DNA of 34,649 nucleotides from Nitrospirota bacterium. Lineage in GTDB: Bacteria; Nitrospirota; 9FT-COMBO-42-15; HDB-SIOI813. The stretch spans positions 1 to 34,649 of the forward strand of contig JACRGZ010000152.1 in assembly GCA_016234155.1 (NCBI GenBank), read 5' to 3'. Both the position numbers and the translations under genes were made by a program. Under the pieces are notes generated by a model. It was not told the origin of the DNA, made no database searches, and saw only the letters and a list, made by a program, of their open reading frames with translations. Shown here one piece after another: positions 9,772 through 18,722 of the stretch; positions within the stretch are counted from its first letter, which is position 1, and the number at the start of each line of letters is the position of its first letter.

Positions 9772-11873
9772 CGAAATCGCTCCAGTTCATTTCTGGCAAG
9801 GGAAATAGCCGTCTGATTCCTTCCTTTGGCGGGATCCAGCGTGAGGACCTTTTTGTATAGGTCCCTTGCCTTAACGGATTCCCCTAACTGCTCGTAGAGT
9901 TTCCCCAGTGTAAGGTATCCGAAACCATCCTCAGGCTGGAGGGTCACTGCCTGCTGGAACGTATGGATCGCCTCCCTGGGCCTTCTAATTGTCAGGTACT
10001 CCTTTCCCAGTGCGATGTAGGCATCCGCATAGGAAGGGTTCAGGGATACTACCTTCTCAAATGACCTGATCGCCGGTTCGTGGTCACCCTGTTGTTGATA
10101 AAAAATCCCCATCTGCATCTGAATACCCGGCAGATTCGGATTTCTGCTAAGTGTTCGTGTATAAAGTCCAATAGCCTTCTCCTGATGACCCCCCTGTTGA
10201 TAGATTGTCCCTAAGTTGATCAGTGCAGTTTCGTTGAAGGGATTGAGGCGAGTGGCTGCTTCGAAGGATTGAACAGCCTCTCCTGTCCGGCCATTCTGGC
10301 TATAAAGGAGCCCCATGTTGCTGTAGGCAAGGTCATACTCAGGATTAATGCGGATGGCCTCTTCAAATTGCCGGAGGGCTTCATCCGGCCTATTGGTCTC
10401 GTTGTAGAGGGCACCAAGATCGTTGTGTAAGACAGGGTCCTTGTCTTCAATTTCGAGGGCCCTCAGGTATTCCACCTCTGCCTGATCCAGACGCCCCTGA
10501 CGCTGATAGGCTGATCCCATGCCAAAGTGTGGCCCATAGGAGGACGGCGACTTCCGGATTGCGTCTTGCCAGAGGGTAACTTCACTCCCCCAAACCCTGT
10601 TTCTATCCCATACCCCGATTGAGTATAGGATCAGTATCAATCCGATAACAGATACAAATACCACACGTCTCCGTGTCTGAAGAAGGGACTCTACTATAAG
10701 GACCAATGCCCCAATAATTCCCGCAAAGGCAACAGACGCGATGTATCCCCGGTTTTCCTGAAGCACTGCGGTGAGGGGAATAATGGTCGTGGGAAGCAGG
10801 GTCACATAGAACCATGCGAGAAAAAAACCGATTACCCGAAGGGCACGGTGTCGCGAACGCCAGAACCATAGCATCGCTGCTAGGAGGACTACCAACAGTA
10901 CCAACGCCCCCACAAATGTCAGATCCCGTACAGACTTGACCATTGGTACCGGGTGTTCAATACTGAGGTTGATGGGGGCAATAAGCATCTGCCATGTGGA
11001 TGCCAGTACCTTAACCTGGATCAGGATATTCTCAACCAGTCCCCTCGCCACAGCCACAGGTCCGACCACTCCAACGACCAGCTTCTTGATAATCATATAA
11101 CCAAGAGGAATGGCTATAAACGGGGCGATCACTAAGGCTAAGCTCCTACAATTCCCCTTCCCATTAATCCCCACCCGTGAGGGGAGGGGGTGAGGGGGAG
11201 GGTGGGCTACGGAGATTTTCGTATGAAGAACATACTCATAAAGGATAAGGATAAGGGGTAAGGTAATCAATATCTCTTTGGTCAGCATCCCGAGTCCAAA
11301 CGCTGCCCAGGAGAGATAGACCCACCGTCTGTCCCCTGCGATCTTCGTTATGGGCGCGGGTTCCTGAATGCCCTGTCTATACCGGACATAGGCATAAAAG
11401 GCCAACAGGTAGAAAAAGACGGCCATGACAGATGACCGGGCTGTCACATAGTTCACCACCTCTGAATTAAAGGGATGGAATAACATGACCAGACCGGCGG
11501 CAAGACCGGCATAGAAGGAGGTCAACATCAGGTTCACAATCAGAAACACCAGAAACGCCGTACCCACATGAAAGGCCAGATTCACCAGATGGTATCCTAT
11601 GGGATTCAGACCTCCAAGGGCATAGTTGATCGCAAAGGTGGAGAGTAGTACCGGGCGGTAGTGCAGTGTTTCCACAGGACTCCTCGATCCGGTAGCAATA
11701 TCTGTGAAAAAGGAGGGGATGCCGGTCAGGCTCCTGATCGAGGAGTTTTGCAGAATCTGATGGGCATCATCGTATGTAAAAACACTGTCCAATGCGGTTG
11801 AATACAGGATAAGTCCGGCTATTCCAAATAACAGCAGAATTCTTAAAAACATAGGACGATTATATTGACTCAT
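9768..11873 (-). CDS. TMTC-like GT-C glycosyltransferase with C-terminal TPRs (paralogue 6, first of array)
   Basis: 701 residues, the longest copy and the first translated in the array; AGGG lies five bases before the ATG. It has FTYDDAH (Asp35-Asp36), HYRPVLLSTFAINYALGG, HPFNSEVVNYVTARSSVMA, MLTKEILITLP, AVLQENRGYIAS, and RNRVWGSEVTLW. Seven TPR units run from about residue 440 to 690, against four or five in the other complete copies. An oddity lies in a loop near residue 220-240: an extra Pro/His-rich stretch (HPPPHPLPSRVGI) absent from the paralogues, encoded by a GC-rich palindromic repeat. The 88-nt gap before it is the largest in this gene train, so it could have its own promoter. Role inferred from TMTC/GT-C architecture. 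Confidence 0.88.
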   Translation of the reverse strand: MSQYNRPMFLRILLLFGIAGLILYSTALDSVFTYDDAHQILQNSSIRSLTGIPSFFTDIATGSRSPVETLHYRPVLLSTFAINYALGGLNPIGYHLVNLAFHVGTAFLVFLIVNLMLTSFYAGLAAGLVMLFHPFNSEVVNYVTARSSVMAVFFYLLAFYAYVRYRQGIQEPAPITKIAGDRRWVYLSWAAFGLGMLTKEILITLPLILILYEYVLHTKISVAHPPPHPLPSRVGINGKGNCRSLALVIAPFIAIPLGYMIIKKLVVGVVGPVAVARGLVENILIQVKVLASTWQMLIAPINLSIEHPVPMVKSVRDLTFVGALVLLVVLLAAMLWFWRSRHRALRVIGFFLAWFYVTLLPTTIIPLTAVLQENRGYIASVAFAGIIGALVLIVESLLQTRRRVVFVSVIGLILILYSIGVWDRNRVWGSEVTLWQDAIRKSPSSYGPHFGMGSAYQRQGRLDQAEVEYLRALEIEDKDPVLHNDLGALYNETNRPDEALRQFEEAIRINPEYDLAYSNMGLLYSQNGRTGEAVQSFEAATRLNPFNETALINLGTIYQQGGHQEKAIGLYTRTLSRNPNLPGIQMQMGIFYQQQGDHEPAIRSFEKVVSLNPSYADAYIALGKEYLTIRRPREAIHTFQQAVTLQPEDGFGYLTLGKLYEQLGESVKARDLYKKVLTLDPAKGRNQTAISLARNELERFR
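11150..11215. repeat. GC-rich palindromic repeat inserted in frame in paralogue 6
   Basis: The stretch includes CCCCACCCGTGAGGGG followed by runs of G broken by single T or A. On the coding (minus) strand it reads in frame as a Pro/His-rich peptide that aligned paralogues lack. It resembles the GC-rich element at 34609-34645 and peptides of the PHPLPSR type that dispersed palindromic repeats encode in many genomes. The exact element boundaries cannot be set from one copy. Confidence 0.55.
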
Positions 11874-11916
11874 CCTTTCCCTGTCAAGTTAGCCACAGGA
11901 CCAAAATCCACCACCT

Positions 11917-11945
11917 ATTATATACCTGTATATACATGCAGCGTC
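11917..11945 (-). promoter_or_regulatory. possible internal promoter with TGTATATACA palindrome
   Basis: In the 88-nt gap before the glycosyltransferase array the minus strand has TATAAT at 11922-11917. Just upstream of that is a perfect 10-bp palindrome, TGTATATACA, at 11927-11936. No good -35 hexamer is visible at the right distance, so this may be an activator-dependent or weak promoter, or chance. If real, it would let the array be expressed apart from the upstream GT2 and GT-C genes. Confidence 0.25.
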
Positions 11946-11961
11946 CCAGACTTGCTCGTCT

Positions 11962-12651
11962 CTACTTTTTTATAAAATTGTATTTAATAACACACCAGAG
12001 GGCACTGACCCCATCCTTCCACCCTATCTTTTTCCCCTCCGCATAATCCCTGCCACTGTAGGATATTCCAACCTCGTAAATCCTGTATTTCCCTTTTGCT
12101 ATCTTGGCGGTAATCTCCGGCTCAAAACCAAAACGGTCCTCTTTAATGTGAATTTGTTTAATAACTTCGGATCGAAAGACCTTGTAACCTGTCTCCATAT
12201 CCGAAAGGTTCAGGTTGGTAGCCATATTAGAAATTAACGTCAGAAGAGAATTGCCAAGGAAGTGCCAGAAGAATAATATACGCCGCTGTTCAGTCGTCAT
12301 AAAGCGGGAGCCGTATACGACATCCGCCTTCCCCTCCAGGATTGGCCTGATCAGTTTATGATATTCCTGTGGATTATATTCAAGATCAGCATCTTGTATA
12401 ATCACAATATCTCCGGTTACATTCCTGAACCCGGTCCTTAATGCCGCCCCTTTCCCCTTATTCTTATCATGGTAGAATACACGAATATTAGGGCCTTTCT
12501 CCATGCTTTTCAGTACATCCCGTGAACCGTCTGTAGAGTAATCGTCTACTATCACTAGTTCCTTATCCAGATCTACTTCCATCACCCTCTGGATAATCTC
12601 TCTGATTGAATTCACTTCATTGTAGACTGGAATGACAATTGAAAGCATCAT
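11962..12651 (-). CDS. GT2 glycosyltransferase, polyprenyl-phosphate mannose synthase (DPM1) type
   Basis: 229 residues, a single soluble GT-A domain. The N-terminus MMLSIVIPVYNE, then IVDDYSTDGS, KGKGAALRTGF, and the nucleotide/metal motif QDADLEYNP (Asp-Ala-Asp) are those of GT2 enzymes. GSRFM and the DMETGYKVFR stretch are typical of dolichyl-phosphate mannose synthase-like members, which move a hexose from GDP- or UDP-sugar to polyprenyl phosphate at the cytoplasmic membrane face. There is no membrane helix, so it is of the short DPM1 kind. The start ATG overlaps the upstream stop by 4 nt. Its product is the kind of donor GT-C enzymes use, which fits its position between two GT-C genes and the TMTC-like array. 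The sugar identity (mannose, glucose or other) cannot be read. Confidence 0.9.
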   Translation of the reverse strand: MMLSIVIPVYNEVNSIREIIQRVMEVDLDKELVIVDDYSTDGSRDVLKSMEKGPNIRVFYHDKNKGKGAALRTGFRNVTGDIVIIQDADLEYNPQEYHKLIRPILEGKADVVYGSRFMTTEQRRILFFWHFLGNSLLTLISNMATNLNLSDMETGYKVFRSEVIKQIHIKEDRFGFEPEITAKIAKGKYRIYEVGISYSGRDYAEGKKIGWKDGVSALWCVIKYNFIKK

Positions 12652-14252
12652 GGCTGAATATGCCTATAGTAGATCACAATAGCACCATCTTTGTTGTAAT
12701 AGATATCTCCTTTATAGCCTAATTTCGACTGTATAACTTCATGAATATAGAAAAGCTCACCTGGTATTGCATGCGTCGCTAATAACCAGAACGGTCTTCC
12801 TGCCTCGATGCACGGCTTAATATCTTCAATATATTCGGGGTTATTGCCCCGGTGCATCTTTCCAATAAAGACAGGAGAAGTGATAGACAACGCATTGTAA
12901 TAATGTCGGGAATAATATTCAAATGCAAGATCTCCTCCATAGTAAATATATACCGGTTCATTGTCATTGCGCTTCTCCTCTAAGATAGAAAGCGCTGATC
13001 TCATGTCCTGGACCAGAGGATATTGTTTATACCAGAAATATCCCTTGTTATTTTTATAATACAAACCAGCATCTGCGACTGCCACAGGGATCAGGAACAA
13101 ACCAAGATAGGCAACCGGTCTCAGGAGGGGAATTACCATTGATAACCGCCAGATGGATCTGATGCCGGATATAAACAAAATAATAAAACAAGGGATTGTA
13201 AAAAGGTTGACACGGTTTCCGCCAAATGGATACCTTTGGAGAACAGAGGCAATCAATAGAAGGAAGAAGACAATCCCCCAGTAAGCGACTATTCGAGTCC
13301 TGTTTGACCGGTATAATTCCCATATACCAACAAGGCTTAAAAACATTGCTATTGGCGCATATCCATTCCAGAAATAAACAAAAAAACTCCAACTCCCTGT
13401 TATCAGCCATTTCAAAAAGGGTATGGGTTCTACTAAGTCAGGAAAGGCAGTGCGCCAATAAGATTCTAATCCAGGGGTCACCTGATTTCTGATAACCGTA
13501 AAATATAGTATTAAAAATGAAACCATGATTAAGGAAAACGTTCCGACCCAGTAAAAAACCATCCTGTACTTTTCTCTATCAGGTATATTTATTTTCGAAA
13601 TATTCTTTGCTATATCCCACAATAAAATGGTTCCCACAGAGCACAACACAAAAACAAGAGGATAAGAAAACCACAGGCCAATGGCTCCGGAGATAGCCAG
13701 CATGCCCCATGAAGCAGACCTGTGCCTTTGCTGTATGATATGCTCGGCTATGAGGATTAACAGCAGGCTAAAGAAGATATCCGCAGTATATTGCTTTAGT
13801 TCTTGTGAATATGCCATAAGAACAGGAAGGGCAGCAAAAAGAATCAGCGCCCCTATAGCCTCTGTCTTTCCTAAGAACCGCTTTACACTGTAATAGATTA
13901 AGGCCATCCCCCCTATGCTGAATAGCGCTGGAATGATACGCAAAAACCATTCATTATTCTTGAATAGATGAACGGATAGGTATATGGAGGAGATGAATAG
14001 AGGCGGGACAGGCCACTGCGTAAAGGAGATAGAGGAAAAACTGCCGGATGATGCAAGGTTTGCAACCCATGCCTCGTCTCTCCAGAGAGGCCTTTCACCG
14101 AGATTGTAGAGCCTGATAAACATCCCCACAAGGAAAATTAAGCCAACGAACCATGGTCCTTCAATAAGTGAGTGAAGTCTCTTTTGAGTTATTTTATACA
14201 CTATGAATCTGTTTTTTGGGGCTATAGTAGCCAAAAAGCATTTATACGTCAA
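12648..14252 (-). CDS. GT-C membrane glycosyltransferase (PMT_2/ArnT-like)
   Basis: 534 residues starting at TTG; AGGAAG lies seven bases upstream and no ATG is available before the first helix. About ten or eleven membrane segments. The first external loop has RPLWRDEAW with the Asp-Glu pair typical of the PMT_2/GT39-related family, followed by WPVPPLF and, in the next helices, YSQELKQYTAD, another family landmark. The C-terminal part is a soluble external domain (YYGGDLAFEYYSRHYY and onwards). Expected role: transfer of a sugar from a polyprenyl-phosphate carrier outside the cytoplasmic membrane. It is coupled to the GT2 gene by a 4-nt overlap, so the two are probably a donor-synthase/transferase pair. 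Acceptor unknown. Confidence 0.85.
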   Translation of the reverse strand: MTYKCFLATIAPKNRFIVYKITQKRLHSLIEGPWFVGLIFLVGMFIRLYNLGERPLWRDEAWVANLASSGSFSSISFTQWPVPPLFISSIYLSVHLFKNNEWFLRIIPALFSIGGMALIYYSVKRFLGKTEAIGALILFAALPVLMAYSQELKQYTADIFFSLLLILIAEHIIQQRHRSASWGMLAISGAIGLWFSYPLVFVLCSVGTILLWDIAKNISKINIPDREKYRMVFYWVGTFSLIMVSFLILYFTVIRNQVTPGLESYWRTAFPDLVEPIPFLKWLITGSWSFFVYFWNGYAPIAMFLSLVGIWELYRSNRTRIVAYWGIVFFLLLIASVLQRYPFGGNRVNLFTIPCFIILFISGIRSIWRLSMVIPLLRPVAYLGLFLIPVAVADAGLYYKNNKGYFWYKQYPLVQDMRSALSILEEKRNDNEPVYIYYGGDLAFEYYSRHYYNALSITSPVFIGKMHRGNNPEYIEDIKPCIEAGRPFWLLATHAIPGELFYIHEVIQSKLGYKGDIYYNKDGAIVIYYRHIQP

Positions 14253-14273
14253 CAGAATTCTTCCTGCCCTGCG

Positions 14274-15818
14274 CTATTTATGCGCCGTCTCTAAAATCGC
14301 TAAGTAGGTATCCGTAAGGTCAAATTTCTCAATTATCTTCAGGGCATAATTTTGGTCCAAACGTTGTTCAAATGCCTTCTTATCATCAGAAGTAAAATAG
14401 TAAAAATGAGGAGCGCCGGATGGGTTGTCTTTGCCAAATTTTCTAATCCAGGTCAGATTATCTTTAACGATATAAAAATTCATGCTTGGCTTAAACAACC
14501 AGGTAACCCCTAATCTGATTGTATCAGGCGGGAGGTTGTATTTACTTGTCGTTTCTGCTATTTGCTCTATTACCTTTTTAGTGTTGGCGTCATATTTCCA
14601 ATTATTATAATATCGAAAATTGGCGCTGTTAATAAAATGAAGTATTAATGCGGCTGAAGGAATATAAAAAATCAAAACCATGAACGCCCTAATATATTTT
14701 TTATCAGAGTGAGGTAAAATATTTTTCCACAAGGCTAATACATAAAGGAAAAACATAGGGATAAAAAAGATGGCGGTCCTCTCGATTACATAAAGTGTGT
14801 TAAATAACAGATGCTGCAAAATAATACCTGCCGAACAGATCAGTAACATGAGAGACATCCATAATAAATAATTTCTTAGAAGGTTTGGCAAGTTTTCTTT
14901 CTGAAATGCAAAAAACAAAGTCAACCCGGCTAATACTAACATCATGATAATCCATATTTTTATAAAGAATATGGTGTCCCAATTCCCATATTTCTTACTA
15001 TACAATGTAGCCGAAATCAAACTTGTCACTGTGTCTTGCCAAAAACCGTTCGATCCGCCAAAGTAAAATTCATCGAGCTGTTTCATTAACATAACAGGCC
15101 TGTAATAAATCAAGAATAGCAAAAACATACCTGGGAAAACAAAAAAGGCGGTTTTCAGAATATCCGGTGATTTTTTTTGTAAAATAACCTCACTGATCTC
15201 CAAGAGGACTAACAGACATATTGCTGTTAAATAGACATTTAAAAAGGTTAAATTAGCCAGGGTTGATATTGCCAGCATCGTAGTCGCTAAAAAAGATTCA
15301 TACCTGTCTCTATTGCCCCCTAAGGTATAAATTCTTCTAAAGAGATAATATAATCCAAACATTAAGAAACCTAATCCCAATGCGTAGCCACGGGCTATAG
15401 ATAGATAGTCCAATATAAACGGATTACAGATCATTAATAAGATTCCTGCTACTAAGAGCCATTTATCCAGGAATAATTTTAGTATCTTATAGGTACCTAT
15501 AACGTATAATATACCCCCGATTAATGCGGGAAGCCTGACTGTAAATTCATGCAAACCAAATAATTTAATAAATATCTTAATCAGGAGAGTATTTAAAAGA
15601 TGATTGTTAGACTTATTAAATCTTCCGGCATTGGTAAAGATATCTGAAAAAGGCAGGGTGGCATGAAACAGACAGGTTATGGCTTCATCGTGGGTAATAG
15701 ACAGAGAATATGCCCTCATACCTATATAGAAGATCGCTCCGGCAATAGATAAATACGCCAGGCCTTCATATACATTTATCATTGATTTTCGCAAAGCCAT
15801 AACTTCTCTATCCAGCAT
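14274..15818 (-). CDS. GT-C membrane glycosyltransferase, second PMT_2-like copy
   Basis: 514 residues from the ATG at 15818; a start at residue 7 (15800), preceded by GAGAAG, is as likely. Polytopic throughout. The first external loop has ITHDEAIT (Asp-Glu), then a long loop ending NNHLLNTLL, where His-Leu-Leu-Asn is frequent in this family, and YLSIARGYALG in the fourth helix region. A C-terminal external domain ends the protein. It sits 21 nt before the next GT-C gene. The coding sequence is visibly richer in A and T than the TMTC-like array and the TPR-barrel gene around it, which may mean separate acquisition. Likely a lipid-phosphate-sugar-dependent transferase; substrate unknown. Confidence 0.8.
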   Translation of the reverse strand: MLDREVMALRKSMINVYEGLAYLSIAGAIFYIGMRAYSLSITHDEAITCLFHATLPFSDIFTNAGRFNKSNNHLLNTLLIKIFIKLFGLHEFTVRLPALIGGILYVIGTYKILKLFLDKWLLVAGILLMICNPFILDYLSIARGYALGLGFLMFGLYYLFRRIYTLGGNRDRYESFLATTMLAISTLANLTFLNVYLTAICLLVLLEISEVILQKKSPDILKTAFFVFPGMFLLFLIYYRPVMLMKQLDEFYFGGSNGFWQDTVTSLISATLYSKKYGNWDTIFFIKIWIIMMLVLAGLTLFFAFQKENLPNLLRNYLLWMSLMLLICSAGIILQHLLFNTLYVIERTAIFFIPMFFLYVLALWKNILPHSDKKYIRAFMVLIFYIPSAALILHFINSANFRYYNNWKYDANTKKVIEQIAETTSKYNLPPDTIRLGVTWLFKPSMNFYIVKDNLTWIRKFGKDNPSGAPHFYYFTSDDKKAFEQRLDQNYALKIIEKFDLTDTYLAILETAHK

Positions 15819-15872
15819 GACTGAACAAATGATAATAAATCACACACGTTAGGGAATATATATGCTCCTCCA

Positions 15873-18722
15873 TCAAAAGGCGACACTATAGTAGATGGAT
15901 AGAGTACTATTATTGTAATCCCCCCCTACGATCGGGATCGGAGATGCAAGGATATCTGTCAGGTCCTGTAGTTCCTTGGAGGACACGTGGATATTGGTCG
16001 AGCTGGTTACATAGGAGTAGGATAGACCGCAATTTACCTGATCAGACAGCGGATAGCTTAGCCCCCCTGACAGACCATACTGAACAGTCTTCCGGAACCG
16101 TTGAAATAGTGTTACAGAGTCTGGATTGGAATAGACGTAATAGGTCCCATTGGCCCCTAAATTGCCTGACAGGTCTTTTGTGATCTGCCGGCTATAATTT
16201 ATAGACATACCATTTGACCGGTATGCAAAGTTACTGGCCATAGGGTCCAGATTCATACTGCTTGAGAAGCTATATGAGAGGCTCATCGAATCCCGTGGTG
16301 ACAATTGTTGAGAGCCTGTGACAGACATGCTGTGACGATTGGTATCACTGATTTTCGTGCGAAAGGACCGGGCACCTGTAAAGGAATACTGCAGGTTTAG
16401 ACGTGAGGGGATTCCTCTCCCCACCATAGATGCAGAGATGGAGGCGTTATTGGTCGTTGAAGTAGTTACCTTATTAAAAAACCCGTAGCTCTTGTTCAGA
16501 CTGCCCCCTATGACCCACTCTTCCCACACTCGGTACTGACCTGAAAGAGAGCCTGCAAGACTGTTTCCTAATCCCTGACTCTGATAGTAGACACTCTGAG
16601 ACCCAGTCCCACCTGCTGAAAAACGCATCTGTTTGTTCCGGATGAGAATATAGCTGAACCCGGCATTCAGGGAAGATGAGTACCCTGTCACAGGCTTGGT
16701 ACCTTTCGAGATGTTGTTATCCATAGTCTGATTATAACTCACAGAGTAGGAGATATCCCGCAGCCGTCTAAGTTCAACGGCCGACAAATCCCCTTCACGG
16801 GTACCTTTTCCAACCTGCACGATCAGTTCGTACTGTTCCTTGGCCTCTTCAAACCTCCCCTCATCCATATAGACCCGGGCTAACTGAAACCTTGTCTGGG
16901 TAGACTTGGGTTGGAGCTCCAATGCCTTTTTAAATGCGTCAATGGCCTCCAAAGGTTTTTTGAGGCCAATATAATCCATGCCCCTGAAAAGGTAGGTCAC
17001 ATGATTGGATGGGTTCAGCACGCTCAAGATATCGGTCTCTTTCAGACTCTCCTCGAATTTCCCCTTATCATACAACTCACGGGCGGTGCGGGTATGTTCA
17101 TACAATTTGGCAACATTATCCAGGCCCTTTAACCTGGCTTGGGTCTGCCCCATCATCTTTTCATCAGGTTTCAGTGACAGGACATTTTCATATTCGGCCC
17201 TCGCCTCATCAAACCGAGCATGGTTCTCCATTACCAGGCCCAGTTGCATATGGGCATTGGCATAATCCGGTCTCAACTCAATGGCCTTTTTAATAGAGGC
17301 TATGGCATCCTCTGTTTTATTCATGCGGTCGTATATGATCCCCTGGCTCATATAGGCTGAGGCATCCTCCGGGAAGAGGGCGATCACCTCCTTGATCTCA
17401 CTTAGGGCCGCCTCAAATTCACCCTTTTTGATCTGCACATTCACCTCCCGGAAGTGGAGATCCGATTCTATCGTCTGGAGGTGTTTCGTGGCTGTTCCTC
17501 CCTCTGTCGTCTCTTTTCCCAGGGAGAGCACATGATTCAACTCAACGCGTGCCTCTTCTAACTGTCCCACCTGCTCCAGTAATAGACCTAACTGGAGATG
17601 GGCTTGAATAGATTTGGGGTTATTCTCCACGGCCCGCCGCAACGTATCCAGTGCCTTATCCCTTTGACCTGCCTTGCTATAAAGGACTGCCATAAGGAGG
17701 TAGGGCTGCACCTGCTTCGGCCGTAACCGGATGGATTCTTCCAGAGACTGTTGCGTCGCCTCTATATTCCCCTCCTCCATGGAAGTCCTGGCCTCTTCGA
17801 TCACGGCCTTACGTACCTTGGCTGACTCGACGACCTCCAGCCACCCCCTGGCAATACCGACATTCTTATCTTCCGGGGTCCCGCTTCCGATCGGTTTTCC
17901 CCTTTCAATAACATCTTTAAAGAGTCCAATGGCCTCATCTGTCTGACCTTTCCGCTGATACAGGATACCTAATTCGACCTTGGCGGAGATGGACTCGGGA
18001 TTCAGTTCTACCGCCAGCTTCATATCCTTAATAGCCTCCTCAAACCTTTGTTGCGTATCCTCCACATTTCCCCGTAAGTGATAGGCCATCGCGTTTTTGG
18101 GGTCTAAGGCCAATATGGCCTCGACACCCTTAAGGGCCTGGTCGTTTTCTGCCTTTCCAATATGCGTTTGTACTTGTTGGAGTAGCTCCTGGATACGGAT
18201 CTGGCGCTTTACCCCCTCCAGGCGGACGGCTGCTAACCGGGACTCAGCGCCTCCCTTTTGTAAGGCAATGACCTTTTCATAGAATTGTCCGGCCTTTGCC
18301 CAATCTTTCTGGTTTTCATAAAATTGGCCCAGCCGCAGATTGGCCTGCAGGTTATCGGGGTTGATCTCCACGGTCTTTTGATAGGACTTGAGCGCCTGGT
18401 CTCGTTGTTTCAAGAGGGTATACATCTCCCCCATGCCAAAGTATGCATCCTCATTCTTTGGGTCTAAACGCACCACCACCTCAAGTTCGGTCACTGCCTC
18501 TTCTATCTTTTTAGTCCTGGCCAGTTCCATGGCCCTGGATAGATGCGTCTGGATCTCCTGTTGAAGTGTGGGAGCATCCTGGGCGTGGACTGTGGATGGG
18601 ACAAAAAACAGATAGAGATAAAAAAAAAGTAAGGAAAAGAAAAAAACACGAATGGAAAGGGGCCCGAAGAGAGCCAGCGGATAGTTTCTCGGTTTCATGA
18701 TCCGATCTATTATATCTGACAT
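15873..18722 (-). CDS. TPR-repeat outer-membrane beta-barrel protein
   Basis: 949 residues from the ATG at 18722; residue 9 (ATG at 18698) is an alternative start. A signal peptide ends near VHAQD (about residue 48). Residues 50-650 are TPR units, some 15 or more (such as AYFGMGEMYTLLKQRDQALK). Residues 660-949 alternate polar and hydrophobic residues in about fourteen short strands rich in Ser, Tyr and Asn, ending in aromatic YYSVAF, the usual terminal Phe of outer-membrane barrels. TPR plus barrel is the plan of the exopolysaccharide exporters PgaA and BcsC and also of Slam-type surface-protein exporters (14 strands). I cannot tell which is closer. As first gene of the train that holds the glycosyltransferases, it may export or receive the glycosylated product. 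Confidence 0.82.
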   Translation of the reverse strand: MSDIIDRIMKPRNYPLALFGPLSIRVFFFSLLFFYLYLFFVPSTVHAQDAPTLQQEIQTHLSRAMELARTKKIEEAVTELEVVVRLDPKNEDAYFGMGEMYTLLKQRDQALKSYQKTVEINPDNLQANLRLGQFYENQKDWAKAGQFYEKVIALQKGGAESRLAAVRLEGVKRQIRIQELLQQVQTHIGKAENDQALKGVEAILALDPKNAMAYHLRGNVEDTQQRFEEAIKDMKLAVELNPESISAKVELGILYQRKGQTDEAIGLFKDVIERGKPIGSGTPEDKNVGIARGWLEVVESAKVRKAVIEEARTSMEEGNIEATQQSLEESIRLRPKQVQPYLLMAVLYSKAGQRDKALDTLRRAVENNPKSIQAHLQLGLLLEQVGQLEEARVELNHVLSLGKETTEGGTATKHLQTIESDLHFREVNVQIKKGEFEAALSEIKEVIALFPEDASAYMSQGIIYDRMNKTEDAIASIKKAIELRPDYANAHMQLGLVMENHARFDEARAEYENVLSLKPDEKMMGQTQARLKGLDNVAKLYEHTRTARELYDKGKFEESLKETDILSVLNPSNHVTYLFRGMDYIGLKKPLEAIDAFKKALELQPKSTQTRFQLARVYMDEGRFEEAKEQYELIVQVGKGTREGDLSAVELRRLRDISYSVSYNQTMDNNISKGTKPVTGYSSSLNAGFSYILIRNKQMRFSAGGTGSQSVYYQSQGLGNSLAGSLSGQYRVWEEWVIGGSLNKSYGFFNKVTTSTTNNASISASMVGRGIPSRLNLQYSFTGARSFRTKISDTNRHSMSVTGSQQLSPRDSMSLSYSFSSSMNLDPMASNFAYRSNGMSINYSRQITKDLSGNLGANGTYYVYSNPDSVTLFQRFRKTVQYGLSGGLSYPLSDQVNCGLSYSYVTSSTNIHVSSKELQDLTDILASPIPIVGGDYNNSTLSIYYSVAF

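Noticed and set aside
11941..11961. Small AGAC...GTCT hairpin after the GT2 gene as a terminator
   Set aside because: Only four base pairs and no T run; it should not stop transcription into the array.
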